Shown here: positions 1 through 6,085 of the stretch, one piece after another | How positions within the stretch are numbered: the first letter of the stretch is position 1 | Layout: the number at the start of each line of letters is the position of its first letter | Source: Betaproteobacteria bacterium | GTDB taxonomy: Bacteria > Pseudomonadota > Gammaproteobacteria > Burkholderiales > SG8-39 | NCBI GenBank assembly: GCA_027317055.1 | Contig: DAHVFK010000103.1 | Location: 1-9,613 of the forward strand | Length of the DNA: 9,613 bases | Reading direction: 5' to 3' | The notes under the pieces: model-generated | Told to the model about the DNA's origin: nothing | Database searches by the model: none | The model's input: only the letters and a program-made list of their open reading frames with translations | Translations under genes and position numbers: made by a program

Positions 1-1656
1 CTGGTCAAGGCGGGCGACACGGTAGCCAAGGAGCAGTCGCTGATCACGCTCGAATCGGACAAGGCGACGATGGAGATTCCGTCGCCGGCCGCCGGCGTGG
101 TGAAGGAGATCAGGGTCAAGGTCGGCGACAAGCTGTCCGAGGGCTCGCCGGTGCTGATCCTCGAAGGCGGTCCGACGCAGGCGCCGCCCGCGCCGCCTGC
201 GGCCAAGCCCGCGCCCGTCGCACAGCCGTCGACCGCTGCCGCCGGCGACATCGAGTGCGATCTCGTGGTCCTGGGGGCCGGCCCCGGCGGCTATTCGGCG
301 GCCTTCCGCGCCGCCGACCTGGGACTGAAGACGGTGCTGGTCGAGCGCTATGCCGCGCTCGGCGGCGTGTGTCTGAACGTCGGCTGCATCCCGTCCAAGG
401 CGCTGCTGCACGCCGCGGCCATCGCCGACGCGGCGCGGGCGCTCGCCTCGCACGGCATTGCGTTCGGCGAGCCTAAGCTCGACCTCGACAAGCTGCGCGG
501 GTTCAAGGACAAGGTGGTCGGCAAGCTCACCGGCGGGCTGACGGGGATGGCGAAGGCGCGCAAGGTGACGGTGGTTCAGGGCGTCGGAAGCTTCGCGGAC
601 GCCAATCGATTGAATGTCGAAACAAAGGATGGCCCGAAAGCGGTCCGTTTCAAGAGCGCGATCATCGCTGCCGGCTCGCAGGCCGCGAAGCTGCCGTTCC
701 TGCCCCAGGATCCGCGTATCGTGGATTCGACCGGCGCGCTCGAGCTCAAAGCCGTGCCCAAGCGCATGCTGGTGATCGGCGGCGGGATCATCGGCTTGGA
801 GATGGGTACGGTGTACTCGAGCCTCGGCGCGCGGCTGGACGTGGTCGAGATGCTGGACGGGCTCATGCTCGGCGCCGACCGCGACCTGGTCGCGGTATGG
901 CAGAAGTTCAATGCCTCCCGCTTCGACAACCTGATGCTGAAGACCAGGACCGCGAAAGCCGAGGCGCACAAGGACGGCATCAAGGTCTGGTTCGAAGGCG
1001 AGGCCGCGCCCAAGGCGCCGCAGACGTACGATCTGGTGCTGGTCTCGGTGGGGCGCACGCCGAACGGCAAGACCATCGGCGCCGCGGCGGCGGGCGTCGC
1101 GGTCACCGAGCGCGGCTTCATCGAGGTCGATACGCAGATGCGCACCAACGTGGCGCACATCTTTGCCATCGGCGATATCGCGCGAGCGCCGATGCTCGCG
1201 CACAAGGCGGTGCACGAAGGCCACGTTGCGGCGGAGGCCGCGGCGGGGCAAAAGGCGCATTTCGACGCCCGCGTCATCCCGTCGGTGGCGTATACCGACC
1301 CGGAAGTGGCCTGGGTCGGCCTGACCGAGGAAGAGGCCAAGCAGGCCGGCGCGAAGGTCGGCGTCGCCAAGTTCCCCTGGGCCGCGTCGGGCCGAGCGAT
1401 CGCCAATGGACGCGAGGAAGGCTTCACCAAGCTGACTTTCGACGCCGAGACGCACCGCATCGTCGGCGGCGGCATCGTCGGCACCGGCGCGGGCGACCTG
1501 ATCAGCGAGCTCGCGCTCGCGATCGAGATGGGGGCCGACGCCACCGACATCGGCAAGACGATCCATCCCCATCCGACGCTCGGCGAGTCGGTCGGCATGG
1601 CGGCGGAGCTCTACGAAGGCGTGTGCACCGACCTGCCGCCGCAACGCAAGCGATGA
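1..1656 (+). CDS. lpdA: Dihydrolipoyl dehydrogenase (E3) with N-terminal lipoyl domain, 5'-truncated by window edge
   Basis: This is the E3 flavoprotein of 2-oxoacid dehydrogenase complexes. It reoxidises dihydrolipoyl groups and passes electrons through a disulfide and FAD to NAD+. The frame is open from base 1, so the gene starts upstream; an ATG at 70 is internal. Counting codons from base 1, a lipoyl domain comes first, with the lipoylation motif ESDKATMEIP and the modifiable lysine at codon 21. An Ala/Pro-rich linker follows (about codons 58-82), then the FAD motif GAGPGG (about 92-97) and the redox disulfide in GGVCLNVGCIPSK (Cys 124 and 129). The NAD motif GGGIIG and the C-terminal HPHPT catalytic-base motif come after. 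The visible 551 residues lack only about 28 residues compared with lipoyl-bearing E3 proteins. That architecture is common in Betaproteobacteria and Neisseria, usually next to aceE/aceF (upstream, not seen). The stop overlaps the rpiA start, suggesting coupled translation. Confidence 0.97.
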   Translation: MVKAGDTVAKEQSLITLESDKATMEIPSPAAGVVKEIRVKVGDKLSEGSPVLILEGGPTQAPPAPPAAKPAPVAQPSTAAAGDIECDLVVLGAGPGGYSAAFRAADLGLKTVLVERYAALGGVCLNVGCIPSKALLHAAAIADAARALASHGIAFGEPKLDLDKLRGFKDKVVGKLTGGLTGMAKARKVTVVQGVGSFADANRLNVETKDGPKAVRFKSAIIAAGSQAAKLPFLPQDPRIVDSTGALELKAVPKRMLVIGGGIIGLEMGTVYSSLGARLDVVEMLDGLMLGADRDLVAVWQKFNASRFDNLMLKTRTAKAEAHKDGIKVWFEGEAAPKAPQTYDLVLVSVGRTPNGKTIGAAAAGVAVTERGFIEVDTQMRTNVAHIFAIGDIARAPMLAHKAVHEGHVAAEAAAGQKAHFDARVIPSVAYTDPEVAWVGLTEEEAKQAGAKVGVAKFPWAASGRAIANGREEGFTKLTFDAETHRIVGGGIVGTGAGDLISELALAIEMGADATDIGKTIHPHPTLGESVGMAAELYEGVCTDLPPQRKR

Positions 1657-2321
1657 CGCAGGACGAGCTCAAGCAGCTGGTTGCGCGCGAAGCGCTCAAG
1701 CACGTAGTGGAGGACGCGGTGGTGGGCGTCGGCTCCGGGTCGACGGTCAATTTCTTCATCGACGCCCTGGCGGGAATCAAGGGCCGCATCGAGGGCGCGG
1801 TGGCGGCCTCGGAGGCGAGCGCCGAGCGCCTCAAGCGCCACGGCATAAGGGTGTTCGACCTCAACAGCGTCGATGCGCTGCCGGTTTACGTCGATGGCGC
1901 GGACGAGGTGAACGAGCACCTGTACATGATCAAGGGCGGTGGCGGGGCGCTCACGCGCGAGAAGATCGTCGCCGCGGTCGCCAAGCGCTTCGTGTGCATC
2001 TGCGACGCCTCCAAGCTGGTGCAAGTGCTGGGCAAGTTCCCGCTGCCGGTGGAGGTGGTCCCGATGGCGCGCAGCTACGTCGGGCGCGAGCTGCTCAGGC
2101 TCGGCGGCCAACCCGAGCTGCGCGAGAACTTTCGCACCGACAACGGCAACCTGATCATCGACTGCCACGGCCTGAGCATCGTCGACCCGCCCAAGCTCGA
2201 GGCGGAGCTGAACAACATCGCCGGCGTAGTCAGCAACGGCATCTTCGCGCGCCGCGGCGCCGACCTGCTGCTGCTGGGAGGGCCGCAGGGGGTGCGCAGC
2301 CTCACTGTCACGCAAGCGTAA
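1653..2321 (+). CDS. rpiA: Ribose-5-phosphate isomerase A
   Basis: This cytosolic enzyme interconverts ribose 5-phosphate and ribulose 5-phosphate in the non-oxidative pentose phosphate pathway. The 222-residue protein has the usual family length. It shows the phosphate-binding GVGSGST (25-31), DGADEVN (81-87), KGGGGALTREK (94-104) and KFPLPVEVVPMA. Asp81, Asp84, Lys94 and Glu103 fall on the same numbers as the catalytic residues of E. coli RpiA, which supports the chosen start. That ATG overlaps the lpdA stop as ATGA. No strong Shine-Dalgarno is visible before it, so translation is probably coupled to lpdA. The end of the gene carries the -35 half of the candidate phoU promoter. Confidence 0.97.
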   Translation: MTQDELKQLVAREALKHVVEDAVVGVGSGSTVNFFIDALAGIKGRIEGAVAASEASAERLKRHGIRVFDLNSVDALPVYVDGADEVNEHLYMIKGGGGALTREKIVAAVAKRFVCICDASKLVQVLGKFPLPVEVVPMARSYVGRELLRLGGQPELRENFRTDNGNLIIDCHGLSIVDPPKLEAELNNIAGVVSNGIFARRGADLLLLGGPQGVRSLTVTQA

Positions 2322-2333
2322 TGAGGCTATACT
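2305..2333 (+). promoter_or_regulatory. Candidate phoU promoter (possible Pho-box overlap)
   Basis: CTGTCA (2305-2310) matches the sigma-70 -35 consensus at 4 of 6 positions. It is separated by exactly 17 bp from TATACT (2328-2333), a 5 of 6 match to the -10. The predicted transcription start is near 2340, about 20 nt before the phoU ATG. The -35 lies inside the last codons of rpiA. CTGTCAC followed by GCAA and GCGTAAT (2305-2322) also resembles a degenerate PhoB box, good in the first half-site and weak in the second. The promoter call is reasonable; the PhoB link is speculative. Confidence 0.5.
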
Positions 2334-2340
2334 AAATTCC

Positions 2341-2358
2341 TCTTTCTACTGTGAAAGA
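2341..2358 (+). promoter_or_regulatory. Perfect inverted repeat in the phoU leader
   Basis: TCTTTC (2341-2346) and GAAAGA (2353-2358) form a perfect 6-bp stem around a 6-nt loop (TACTGT). The right arm ends 3 nt before the phoU ATG and contains the only purine-rich stretch that could serve as a ribosome binding site. From the predicted start near 2340 the mRNA would begin with this hairpin. The stem is AT-rich, so its stability is modest. Confidence 0.45.
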
Positions 2359-2361
2359 CCC

Positions 2362-3060
2362 ATGGCCGAGCACACCTCCAAGCAATTCGACGCCGAGCTG
2401 GAAAGCGTTCGCTCGCGCGTGCTGCACATGGGCGGGCTGGTCGAGCAGCAGATCACGCGCGCGATGGAGGCGTTGATCTCGGGCGACATGGAGCTGATCG
2501 AGAAGACGATCGCCGACGATCACCGCGTGAACGCGCTCGAAGTCGAGCTGGACGAATCCTGCAGCCACATCATCGCGCGCCGCCAACCGGCTGCGGGCGA
2601 CCTGCGCCTGCTGATCACGGTGATCAAGACCATCACCGATCTGGAGCGCATCGGCGACGAGGCGGAAAAGATCGCCCGCATGGCCAAGCTGATCCACGGC
2701 GCGGGGCGGATGCACATGCCGCGCATGGATATGTCCAACGTCGCCGACCGCGCGCTTGCGATGCTGCGCCAGTCACTCGACGCCTTCGCCCGGCTGGACG
2801 TCAGCGAGGCGATGGCGGTGGTGCGTCAGGACAGTGCGGTGGACGACCAGTTCCGCGCCATCATGCGCCAGCTCATCACCTTCATGATGGAAGATCCGCG
2901 CACCATCACCCGTTCGCTCGAGATCCTGTTCATCGCCAAGGCGATCGAGCGTATCGGCGACCACTCCAAGAACATGGCCGAGTACGTCATCTATATGGCC
3001 AAGGGCCGCGACGTGCGGCACGTTTCCATCGACGAGATGGAAAAGGAAATCCTGGAGTAG
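2362..3060 (+). CDS. phoU: Phosphate-signalling regulator PhoU
   Basis: PhoU is a cytoplasmic, peripherally membrane-associated helical protein. It links the PstSCAB phosphate transporter to the PhoR/PhoB system and restrains phosphate uptake and Pho-regulon expression. The 232-residue product is close to the usual length. It contains two tandem three-helix PhoU repeats, each with a metal-binding signature: DLERIGDEAEKIA (93-105) in the first and IERIGDHSKNMAEYVIYMAKG (195-215) in the second. The start is an ATG 40 bp after rpiA, preceded by only a weak GAAAGA ribosome-binding sequence inside a small inverted repeat. No pst, phoB or phoR gene lies beside it in the window, so it appears detached from a pst operon. 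It may be expressed from its own promoter or by read-through from lpdA-rpiA. Confidence 0.96.
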   Translation: MAEHTSKQFDAELESVRSRVLHMGGLVEQQITRAMEALISGDMELIEKTIADDHRVNALEVELDESCSHIIARRQPAAGDLRLLITVIKTITDLERIGDEAEKIARMAKLIHGAGRMHMPRMDMSNVADRALAMLRQSLDAFARLDVSEAMAVVRQDSAVDDQFRAIMRQLITFMMEDPRTITRSLEILFIAKAIERIGDHSKNMAEYVIYMAKGRDVRHVSIDEMEKEILE

Positions 3061-3061
3061 T

Positions 3062-3078
3062 GCGAAGGGTTACTTCGC
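3062..3078. terminator. Hairpin across the phoU/yggX convergent gene ends
   Basis: GCGAAG (3062-3067) and CTTCGC (3073-3078) form a perfect 6-bp stem around a 5-nt loop that holds the yggX stop codon. It starts one base after the phoU stop. Being symmetric, it would form in transcripts from either strand. No T-run follows directly on either strand, so it is not a canonical Rho-independent terminator. It may instead protect 3' ends or weakly attenuate both converging transcripts. Confidence 0.35.
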
Positions 3079-3348
3079 CTGTGTCGGCGGCACGTAGCCC
3101 GACGCGACGTCGGCGCCCTCACCGAAAAAGTGCTTTTCCATCTGCTCGGCGAGGTACTTGCGCGCCTTCGGGTCGGCCAGGTTGAGCCGGTTCTCGTTGA
3201 CCAGCATCGTCTGGTGGCGCAGCCACTGCTGCCACGCCTCTTTCGAGACGTTCTCGTACAGCCGCTTGCCGAGCTCGCCCGGATAGGGCGGCAAATCGAG
3301 TCCTTCCGCTTCGCGTCCGAGCTTGACGCATTTGACCATTCTTGCCAT
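3070..3348 (-). CDS. yggX: Fe(2+)-trafficking / oxidative damage protection protein YggX
   Basis: YggX is a small cytoplasmic protein implicated in iron trafficking and protection of Fe-S clusters from superoxide. The 92-residue product aligns along its whole length with the family: REAEGLDLPPYPGELGKRLYE (12-32), SKEAWQQWLRHQTMLVNENRLNL, then RKYLAEQMEKHFFG and a short tail. The start at 3348 puts the conserved cysteine at position 7, as in E. coli YggX where it matters for thiol protection; a second ATG three codons in is less likely. It is the last gene of an rsmE-argA-yggX run, 29 bp after argA, a linkage familiar from Betaproteobacteria. The Shine-Dalgarno is weak (GGAAT), which suggests expression from the polycistronic message. 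Confidence 0.96.
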   Translation of the reverse strand: MARMVKCVKLGREAEGLDLPPYPGELGKRLYENVSKEAWQQWLRHQTMLVNENRLNLADPKARKYLAEQMEKHFFGEGADVASGYVPPTQAK

Positions 3349-3377
3349 GGGGATTCCGTTCGGTTTGATCCGGCAGA

Positions 3378-4697
3378 TTATATTCTCTTGACGAACACCT
3401 TCGAGCCTCGCTTCCAGTTGTACAGATCGCGCCGCTCAGCCGGCAGCGCCGCCACGTCCGCCGCGACGAAGCCCTGGTCCAGGAACCAGTGCGCCGCGCG
3501 CGTGGTCAGCGCGAAAATCCTGCGCAGACGCAATGCCTTGGCGCGATCCTCGCAGGCCTGCAACAGCAGCTCGCCGATGCCCGCGTCGCGGTAGTCGGGC
3601 GTCACGGCTACGCAGGCGAATTCCGCGCTCTTCTCCGAAGGGTAGGGGTACAGCGCCGCGCAGCCCAGCAGCACGCCGTCGTGCTCGATCACCTGGAAGT
3701 TGCCGATCTCGCGCTCGAGCAGCTCGCGGCTGCGCTTGACCAGGGTGCCGTCGGCCTCGAGCGGCTCGATCAGGGAAATGATCGAGCCGATGTCCTCGAC
3801 CCGCGCGGGCCGCAGCTTCTGCACCGGGTCGGCGGTGATCATGGTTCCCACGCCGTAGTGCGTGAACAGCTCGAGCAGCATCGCGCCCGGAGCGCGGCGC
3901 GTGATGAGGTGCGCGCGCCCCACGCCCGCGGCCAGGGCACGCAGGGCATGCTCGAGCGCGCGCGTCGTCGGCGCGCCGAGTTCGCCCTTCTTCAGCAGCG
4001 CGTGCGCCTCGCGCGCGGTCAGTTCGGCCAGCACCTCGGCCTTGCGGTCGGTGGGCAGCCGTTCGGTAAAGATCAGCAGCTTGTCGGCCTTGAGCGCGAC
4101 CGCGACGCTTTCGGCCACGTCCTCCCAGGCGAGGTTGAACACCTCGCCGGTGGGCGAGTAGCCGATGTTGGGCGCAAGCACCACCTCGCCCGCGTCGAGG
4201 CGCCGCGCGATCGCCGTGGCGTCGACCTTGCGCACCGCGCCGGTGAACTGGAAGTCGGTCCCGTCGACCACGCCGATCGGGCGCGCAGTGATGAAGTTGC
4301 CCGAGGCGACGCGGATCCGGGCTCCCGCCATGGGGGAGTTCGGCAGCCCCTGCGACAGCAGCGCCTCGATCTCGACCCGCAGCACGCCGGCGGCGTGCTT
4401 GACCGCCACCAGCGCGGCCTCGTCCGTCACGCGCAGGCCCCTCGCGTAGTGCGAGCGCTGCTTCTTGGTCTTGAGCTCGGCTTCGATCTGCGGCCGCGCG
4501 CCGTGCACCAGCACCAGGCGGATGCCGAGCGCCGCGAGCAGGTTCAGGTCGTGCACGAACTGCGCGAAACGCGTTCGCTCGCTCACCAGCTCGCCGCCAA
4601 AGGCGATCACGAAGGTGCGGCCGCGGAACGCGTGCACGTAGGGCGCGGCCTGGCGGAACCAGCGCACGAAGGCTTCGGGGTTGGGCGGAGTGCTCAT
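3378..4697 (-). CDS. argA: Amino-acid N-acetyltransferase (N-acetylglutamate synthase)
   Basis: ArgA makes N-acetyl-L-glutamate from glutamate and acetyl-CoA, the first committed step of arginine biosynthesis, in the cytoplasm. The 439-residue protein has the classical two-domain form. The N-terminal amino-acid-kinase-like domain (about 25-285) contains FVIAFGGELV (29-38), LVLVHGARPQIE (61-72) and DGTDFQFTGAVRKVD. It normally serves as the arginine-feedback regulatory domain. The C-terminal GNAT domain (about 294-435) has the acetyl-CoA motif in VAVTPDYRDAGIGELLL (363-379). The start has AGGAA about 5 nt upstream. It lies 33 bp downstream of rsmE and 29 bp upstream of yggX on the same strand, so co-transcription is likely. 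The rsmE-argA gap also has a TAGAAT hexamer (4722-4727) but no good -35, so an internal promoter is only possible. Confidence 0.97.
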   Translation of the reverse strand: MSTPPNPEAFVRWFRQAAPYVHAFRGRTFVIAFGGELVSERTRFAQFVHDLNLLAALGIRLVLVHGARPQIEAELKTKKQRSHYARGLRVTDEAALVAVKHAAGVLRVEIEALLSQGLPNSPMAGARIRVASGNFITARPIGVVDGTDFQFTGAVRKVDATAIARRLDAGEVVLAPNIGYSPTGEVFNLAWEDVAESVAVALKADKLLIFTERLPTDRKAEVLAELTAREAHALLKKGELGAPTTRALEHALRALAAGVGRAHLITRRAPGAMLLELFTHYGVGTMITADPVQKLRPARVEDIGSIISLIEPLEADGTLVKRSRELLEREIGNFQVIEHDGVLLGCAALYPYPSEKSAEFACVAVTPDYRDAGIGELLLQACEDRAKALRLRRIFALTTRAAHWFLDQGFVAADVAALPAERRDLYNWKRGSKVFVKRI

Positions 4698-4730
4698 GCG
4701 GTTCCTGTCGCGGATCGCCGAATTCTAAGC

Positions 4731-5477
4731 TTAATAGTCGCCGGCAAGCGCGTTGAGCGCGGCCAGGGCCGCCAGCGCCGCCGTCTCGGTTCGCAGCACG
4801 CGCGGGCCGAGCCGCACCGGCTCGAAGCCGGTGTCCACCAGCAGCGCTTCTTCGTCGGCGCTGAATCCCGCCTCCGGCCCGGCCGCGAGCGCGACGTCGC
4901 CCTCGAGCCGCGCTGCGGCGGCGCGCAGGCCGAGGCCGGCGCCGGGCGAGAGCAGCAAGCGCGTACCGGGCGGCGAGGCGCGGCAATAATCGCGCAGCGA
5001 AACGACGGCGTGAACCGGGGGAATGCGGTTGCGCCCGGATTGCTCGCAGGCCGCGAGCACGATCTTGCGCCAATGCTCGGCCCGCGCGGCAGCGCGCTCG
5101 GGATCGAGCTTGACGAGGGACTTCTGCGCCAGCACCGGTTGGATCGCGGCGACGCCGAGCTCGACGGCCTTCTGAACCGTGAGATCCATGCGCTCGGCCG
5201 AGGAGACCGCCTGCACCAGGGTCACCCTGAGCGGCGATTCGCGCTCCACGTCGCGCCTCTGGCCGACGTCGGCCTGCACGCGCTCGCGCGCGATGGAGGC
5301 GATCAGCGCGTCATACTCGCCGCCCGTGCCGTCGAACAGGATTACCGGCTCGCCCTGGCGCAGCCGCAGCACCGTACTGGCGTGATGGGCCGCACGCGCC
5401 GGCAGCGCGATGCGCGCGCCGGCCTGCAGCGCGCCCTCGACGTACAGGCGCGGGGTGCGGGCGGGCTTTTTTCGCAT
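4731..5477 (-). CDS. rsmE: 16S rRNA (uracil(1498)-N(3))-methyltransferase
   Basis: RsmE is a SPOUT-class methyltransferase that uses S-adenosylmethionine to methylate U1498 of 16S rRNA in the decoding region of the 30S subunit. The 248-residue product has an N-terminal PUA-like RNA-binding part (about 10-75). The trefoil-knot catalytic part follows, with KAVELGV (103-109), ACEQSGRN (143-150), GPEAGF (200-205, usually GPEGGF) and LGPRVLRTETA (223-233). It heads the rsmE-argA-yggX unit. The ATG at 5477 has no Shine-Dalgarno. It is preceded one base upstream by the stop of a 4-codon reading frame that begins with the same sequence. The gene diverges from the redoxin gene with only 14 bp between start codons, so any promoter must lie in the redoxin coding sequence. 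Confidence 0.96.
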   Translation of the reverse strand: MRKKPARTPRLYVEGALQAGARIALPARAAHHASTVLRLRQGEPVILFDGTGGEYDALIASIARERVQADVGQRRDVERESPLRVTLVQAVSSAERMDLTVQKAVELGVAAIQPVLAQKSLVKLDPERAAARAEHWRKIVLAACEQSGRNRIPPVHAVVSLRDYCRASPPGTRLLLSPGAGLGLRAAAARLEGDVALAAGPEAGFSADEEALLVDTGFEPVRLGPRVLRTETAALAALAALNALAGDY

Positions 5478-5485
5478 GCTATGAT
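5477..5485 (+). promoter_or_regulatory. Extended -10 promoter for the redoxin gene, predicting a leaderless mRNA
   Basis: TGCTATGAT fits an extended -10 element (TG, one base, then TATGAT, a 5 of 6 match). The usual start, seven bases after the -10, would be base 5492, which is the A of the redoxin ATG. No Shine-Dalgarno is present upstream and no convincing -35 is seen around 5457-5462, as expected for an extended -10 promoter. Confidence 0.5.
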
Positions 5486-5493
5486 TTTCGCAT
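5479..5493 (-). other. Four-codon upstream ORF (MRKS) ahead of rsmE
   Basis: On the minus strand ATG-CGA-AAA-TCA-TAG ends one base before the rsmE ATG and mimics the rsmE beginning (MRKK). A weak AGG-type ribosome binding sequence (5500-5502) lies 6 nt before this upstream ATG, while the rsmE ATG has none. Ribosomes could initiate here and reinitiate on rsmE. Whether it is translated cannot be seen from sequence. Confidence 0.3.
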
Positions 5494-6052
5494 GGTCAGC
5501 CTGCAGACGTCGGTGTGCGACTTCGGCTGGAAGGCGGACGACTTCGACCTGGTCGGAGTCGACGGCAAGCGCCACAGCGTGGCGAGCGCGCGCGGGCCGA
5601 ACGGCCTGCTGGTGATGTTCATCTGCAACCACTGCCCGTACGTGAAGACGGCGATCGACCGCATCGTGCGCGACAGCCGGGAGCTCGGCGAGCATGGCAT
5701 CGGCTCGATCGCGATCATGTCGAACGACCCGGAGGACTATCCCGAGGACTCGTTCGAGAACATGAAGCGCGTGGCGCGGGAGAAGAAATTCCCGTTTCCC
5801 TACGTGTTTGATCAGACGCAAGAGGTGGCGAAGGCCTACCGCGCCGTCTGCACGCCGGATTTCTTCGGCTTCAACGCGAAGCTGGAACTGCAGTACCGTG
5901 GGCGGCTCGATGCCTCGCGCCGCGAGGCGGTTCCCGGCGCGCGGCGCGAGCTGTACGAGGCGATGTTGCAGATCGCGAAGACCGGCCGCGGACCCGCCGA
6001 GCAGACGCCGTCGGTGGGCTGCTCGATCAAGTGGCGCCACGCTGACATATAA
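5492..6052 (+). CDS. Thioredoxin-family (redoxin, AhpC/TSA-like) protein
   Basis: This 186-residue cytoplasmic protein has a thioredoxin fold of the peroxiredoxin-like/redoxin type; its physiological partner is unknown. No signal peptide is visible. Landmarks are FICNHCPYVK (43-52) with the CxxC pair Cys45/Cys48, and SNDPEDYPEDSFENMKRVA (77-95). CTPDFFGF (120-127) follows, with the cis-proline-type Pro122 and a neighbouring Cys120, then YRGRLD (135-140) and the family's C-terminal TPSVGCSIKW (172-181) with Cys177. The extra conserved cysteines separate it from plain thioredoxins and suggest thiol peroxidase or disulfide reductase activity (inference). The ATG lies 14 bp from the divergent rsmE start, has no Shine-Dalgarno and seems to coincide with the predicted transcription start. 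Its stop codon overlaps the TATAAT of the next gene's promoter. Confidence 0.9.
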   Translation: MVSLQTSVCDFGWKADDFDLVGVDGKRHSVASARGPNGLLVMFICNHCPYVKTAIDRIVRDSRELGEHGIGSIAIMSNDPEDYPEDSFENMKRVAREKKFPFPYVFDQTQEVAKAYRAVCTPDFFGFNAKLELQYRGRLDASRREAVPGARRELYEAMLQIAKTGRGPAEQTPSVGCSIKWRHADI

Positions 6053-6053
6053 T
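6023..6053 (+). promoter_or_regulatory. Promoter of the vapBC-like module
   Basis: A perfect -10 TATAAT lies at 6048-6053, overlapping the stop codon of the redoxin gene. The predicted start near 6060 leaves a leader of about 26 nt containing a strong Shine-Dalgarno. The -35 is poor: TCGATCA at 6023-6029 is the nearest candidate. That same 7-mer recurs in inverted orientation as TGATCGA at 6087-6093, on the start codon of the antitoxin gene, so the pair could be operator half-sites. Confidence 0.55.
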
Positions 6054-6072
6054 TCGACGGCGCATTGATCCC

Positions 6073-6077
6073 GGAGG
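6073..6077 (+). promoter_or_regulatory. Shine-Dalgarno GGAGG that sets the vapB start at GTG 6086
   Basis: GGAGG lies 8 nt upstream of GTG 6086. An in-frame TTG at 6065 lies upstream of this site and has no ribosome binding site of its own, so GTG 6086 is preferred. Confidence 0.75.
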
Positions 6078-6085
6078 GGACACAA

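Larger units (their letters stand above)
5469..5494. repeat. Two 10-bp direct repeats carrying the rsmE and redoxin start codons
   Basis: TTTTCGCATG occurs at 5469-5478 and again at 5485-5494, a perfect 10-bp repeat with a 16-bp period. The first copy contains the rsmE start codon (minus strand) and the second contains the redoxin start codon (plus strand). Each copy ends in the palindrome CATG, so each offers an ATG on both strands. The extended -10 of the redoxin promoter sits between and overlaps the copies. It could be a tandem duplication of a start region or a regulator binding site. Confidence 0.6.

Noticed and set aside
4720..4732. Adjacent GAATTC and AAGCTT sites resembling a cloning polylinker
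   Set aside because: They sit in a natural 33-bp gap between rsmE and argA with normal gene continuity on both sides; two hexamers alone are not evidence of vector sequence.
3436..5073. A 545-codon minus-strand frame overlapping argA and the 3' part of rsmE
   Set aside because: It is an alternative frame of argA and rsmE with extreme Arg/Ala content; the argA and rsmE frames carry all the conserved motifs.
5461..5475. Six-T run after a GC-rich stretch as a Rho-independent terminator on the plus strand
   Set aside because: The preceding G-rich bases have no inverted repeat to form a stem, and the T-run simply encodes the two lysines at the start of rsmE.
3489..5615. A 708-codon open frame on the plus strand across argA and rsmE
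   Set aside because: It lies antisense to two well-recognised genes, its product is Arg/Ala/His-rich with no family resemblance, and long antisense frames are expected in very GC-rich coding DNA.
6065..6085. TTG 6065 as the antitoxin start, adding seven residues
   Set aside because: The strong GGAGG at 6073-6077 lies downstream of it and is correctly spaced for GTG 6086; no ribosome binding site precedes the TTG and the predicted transcript start is only a few bases upstream.
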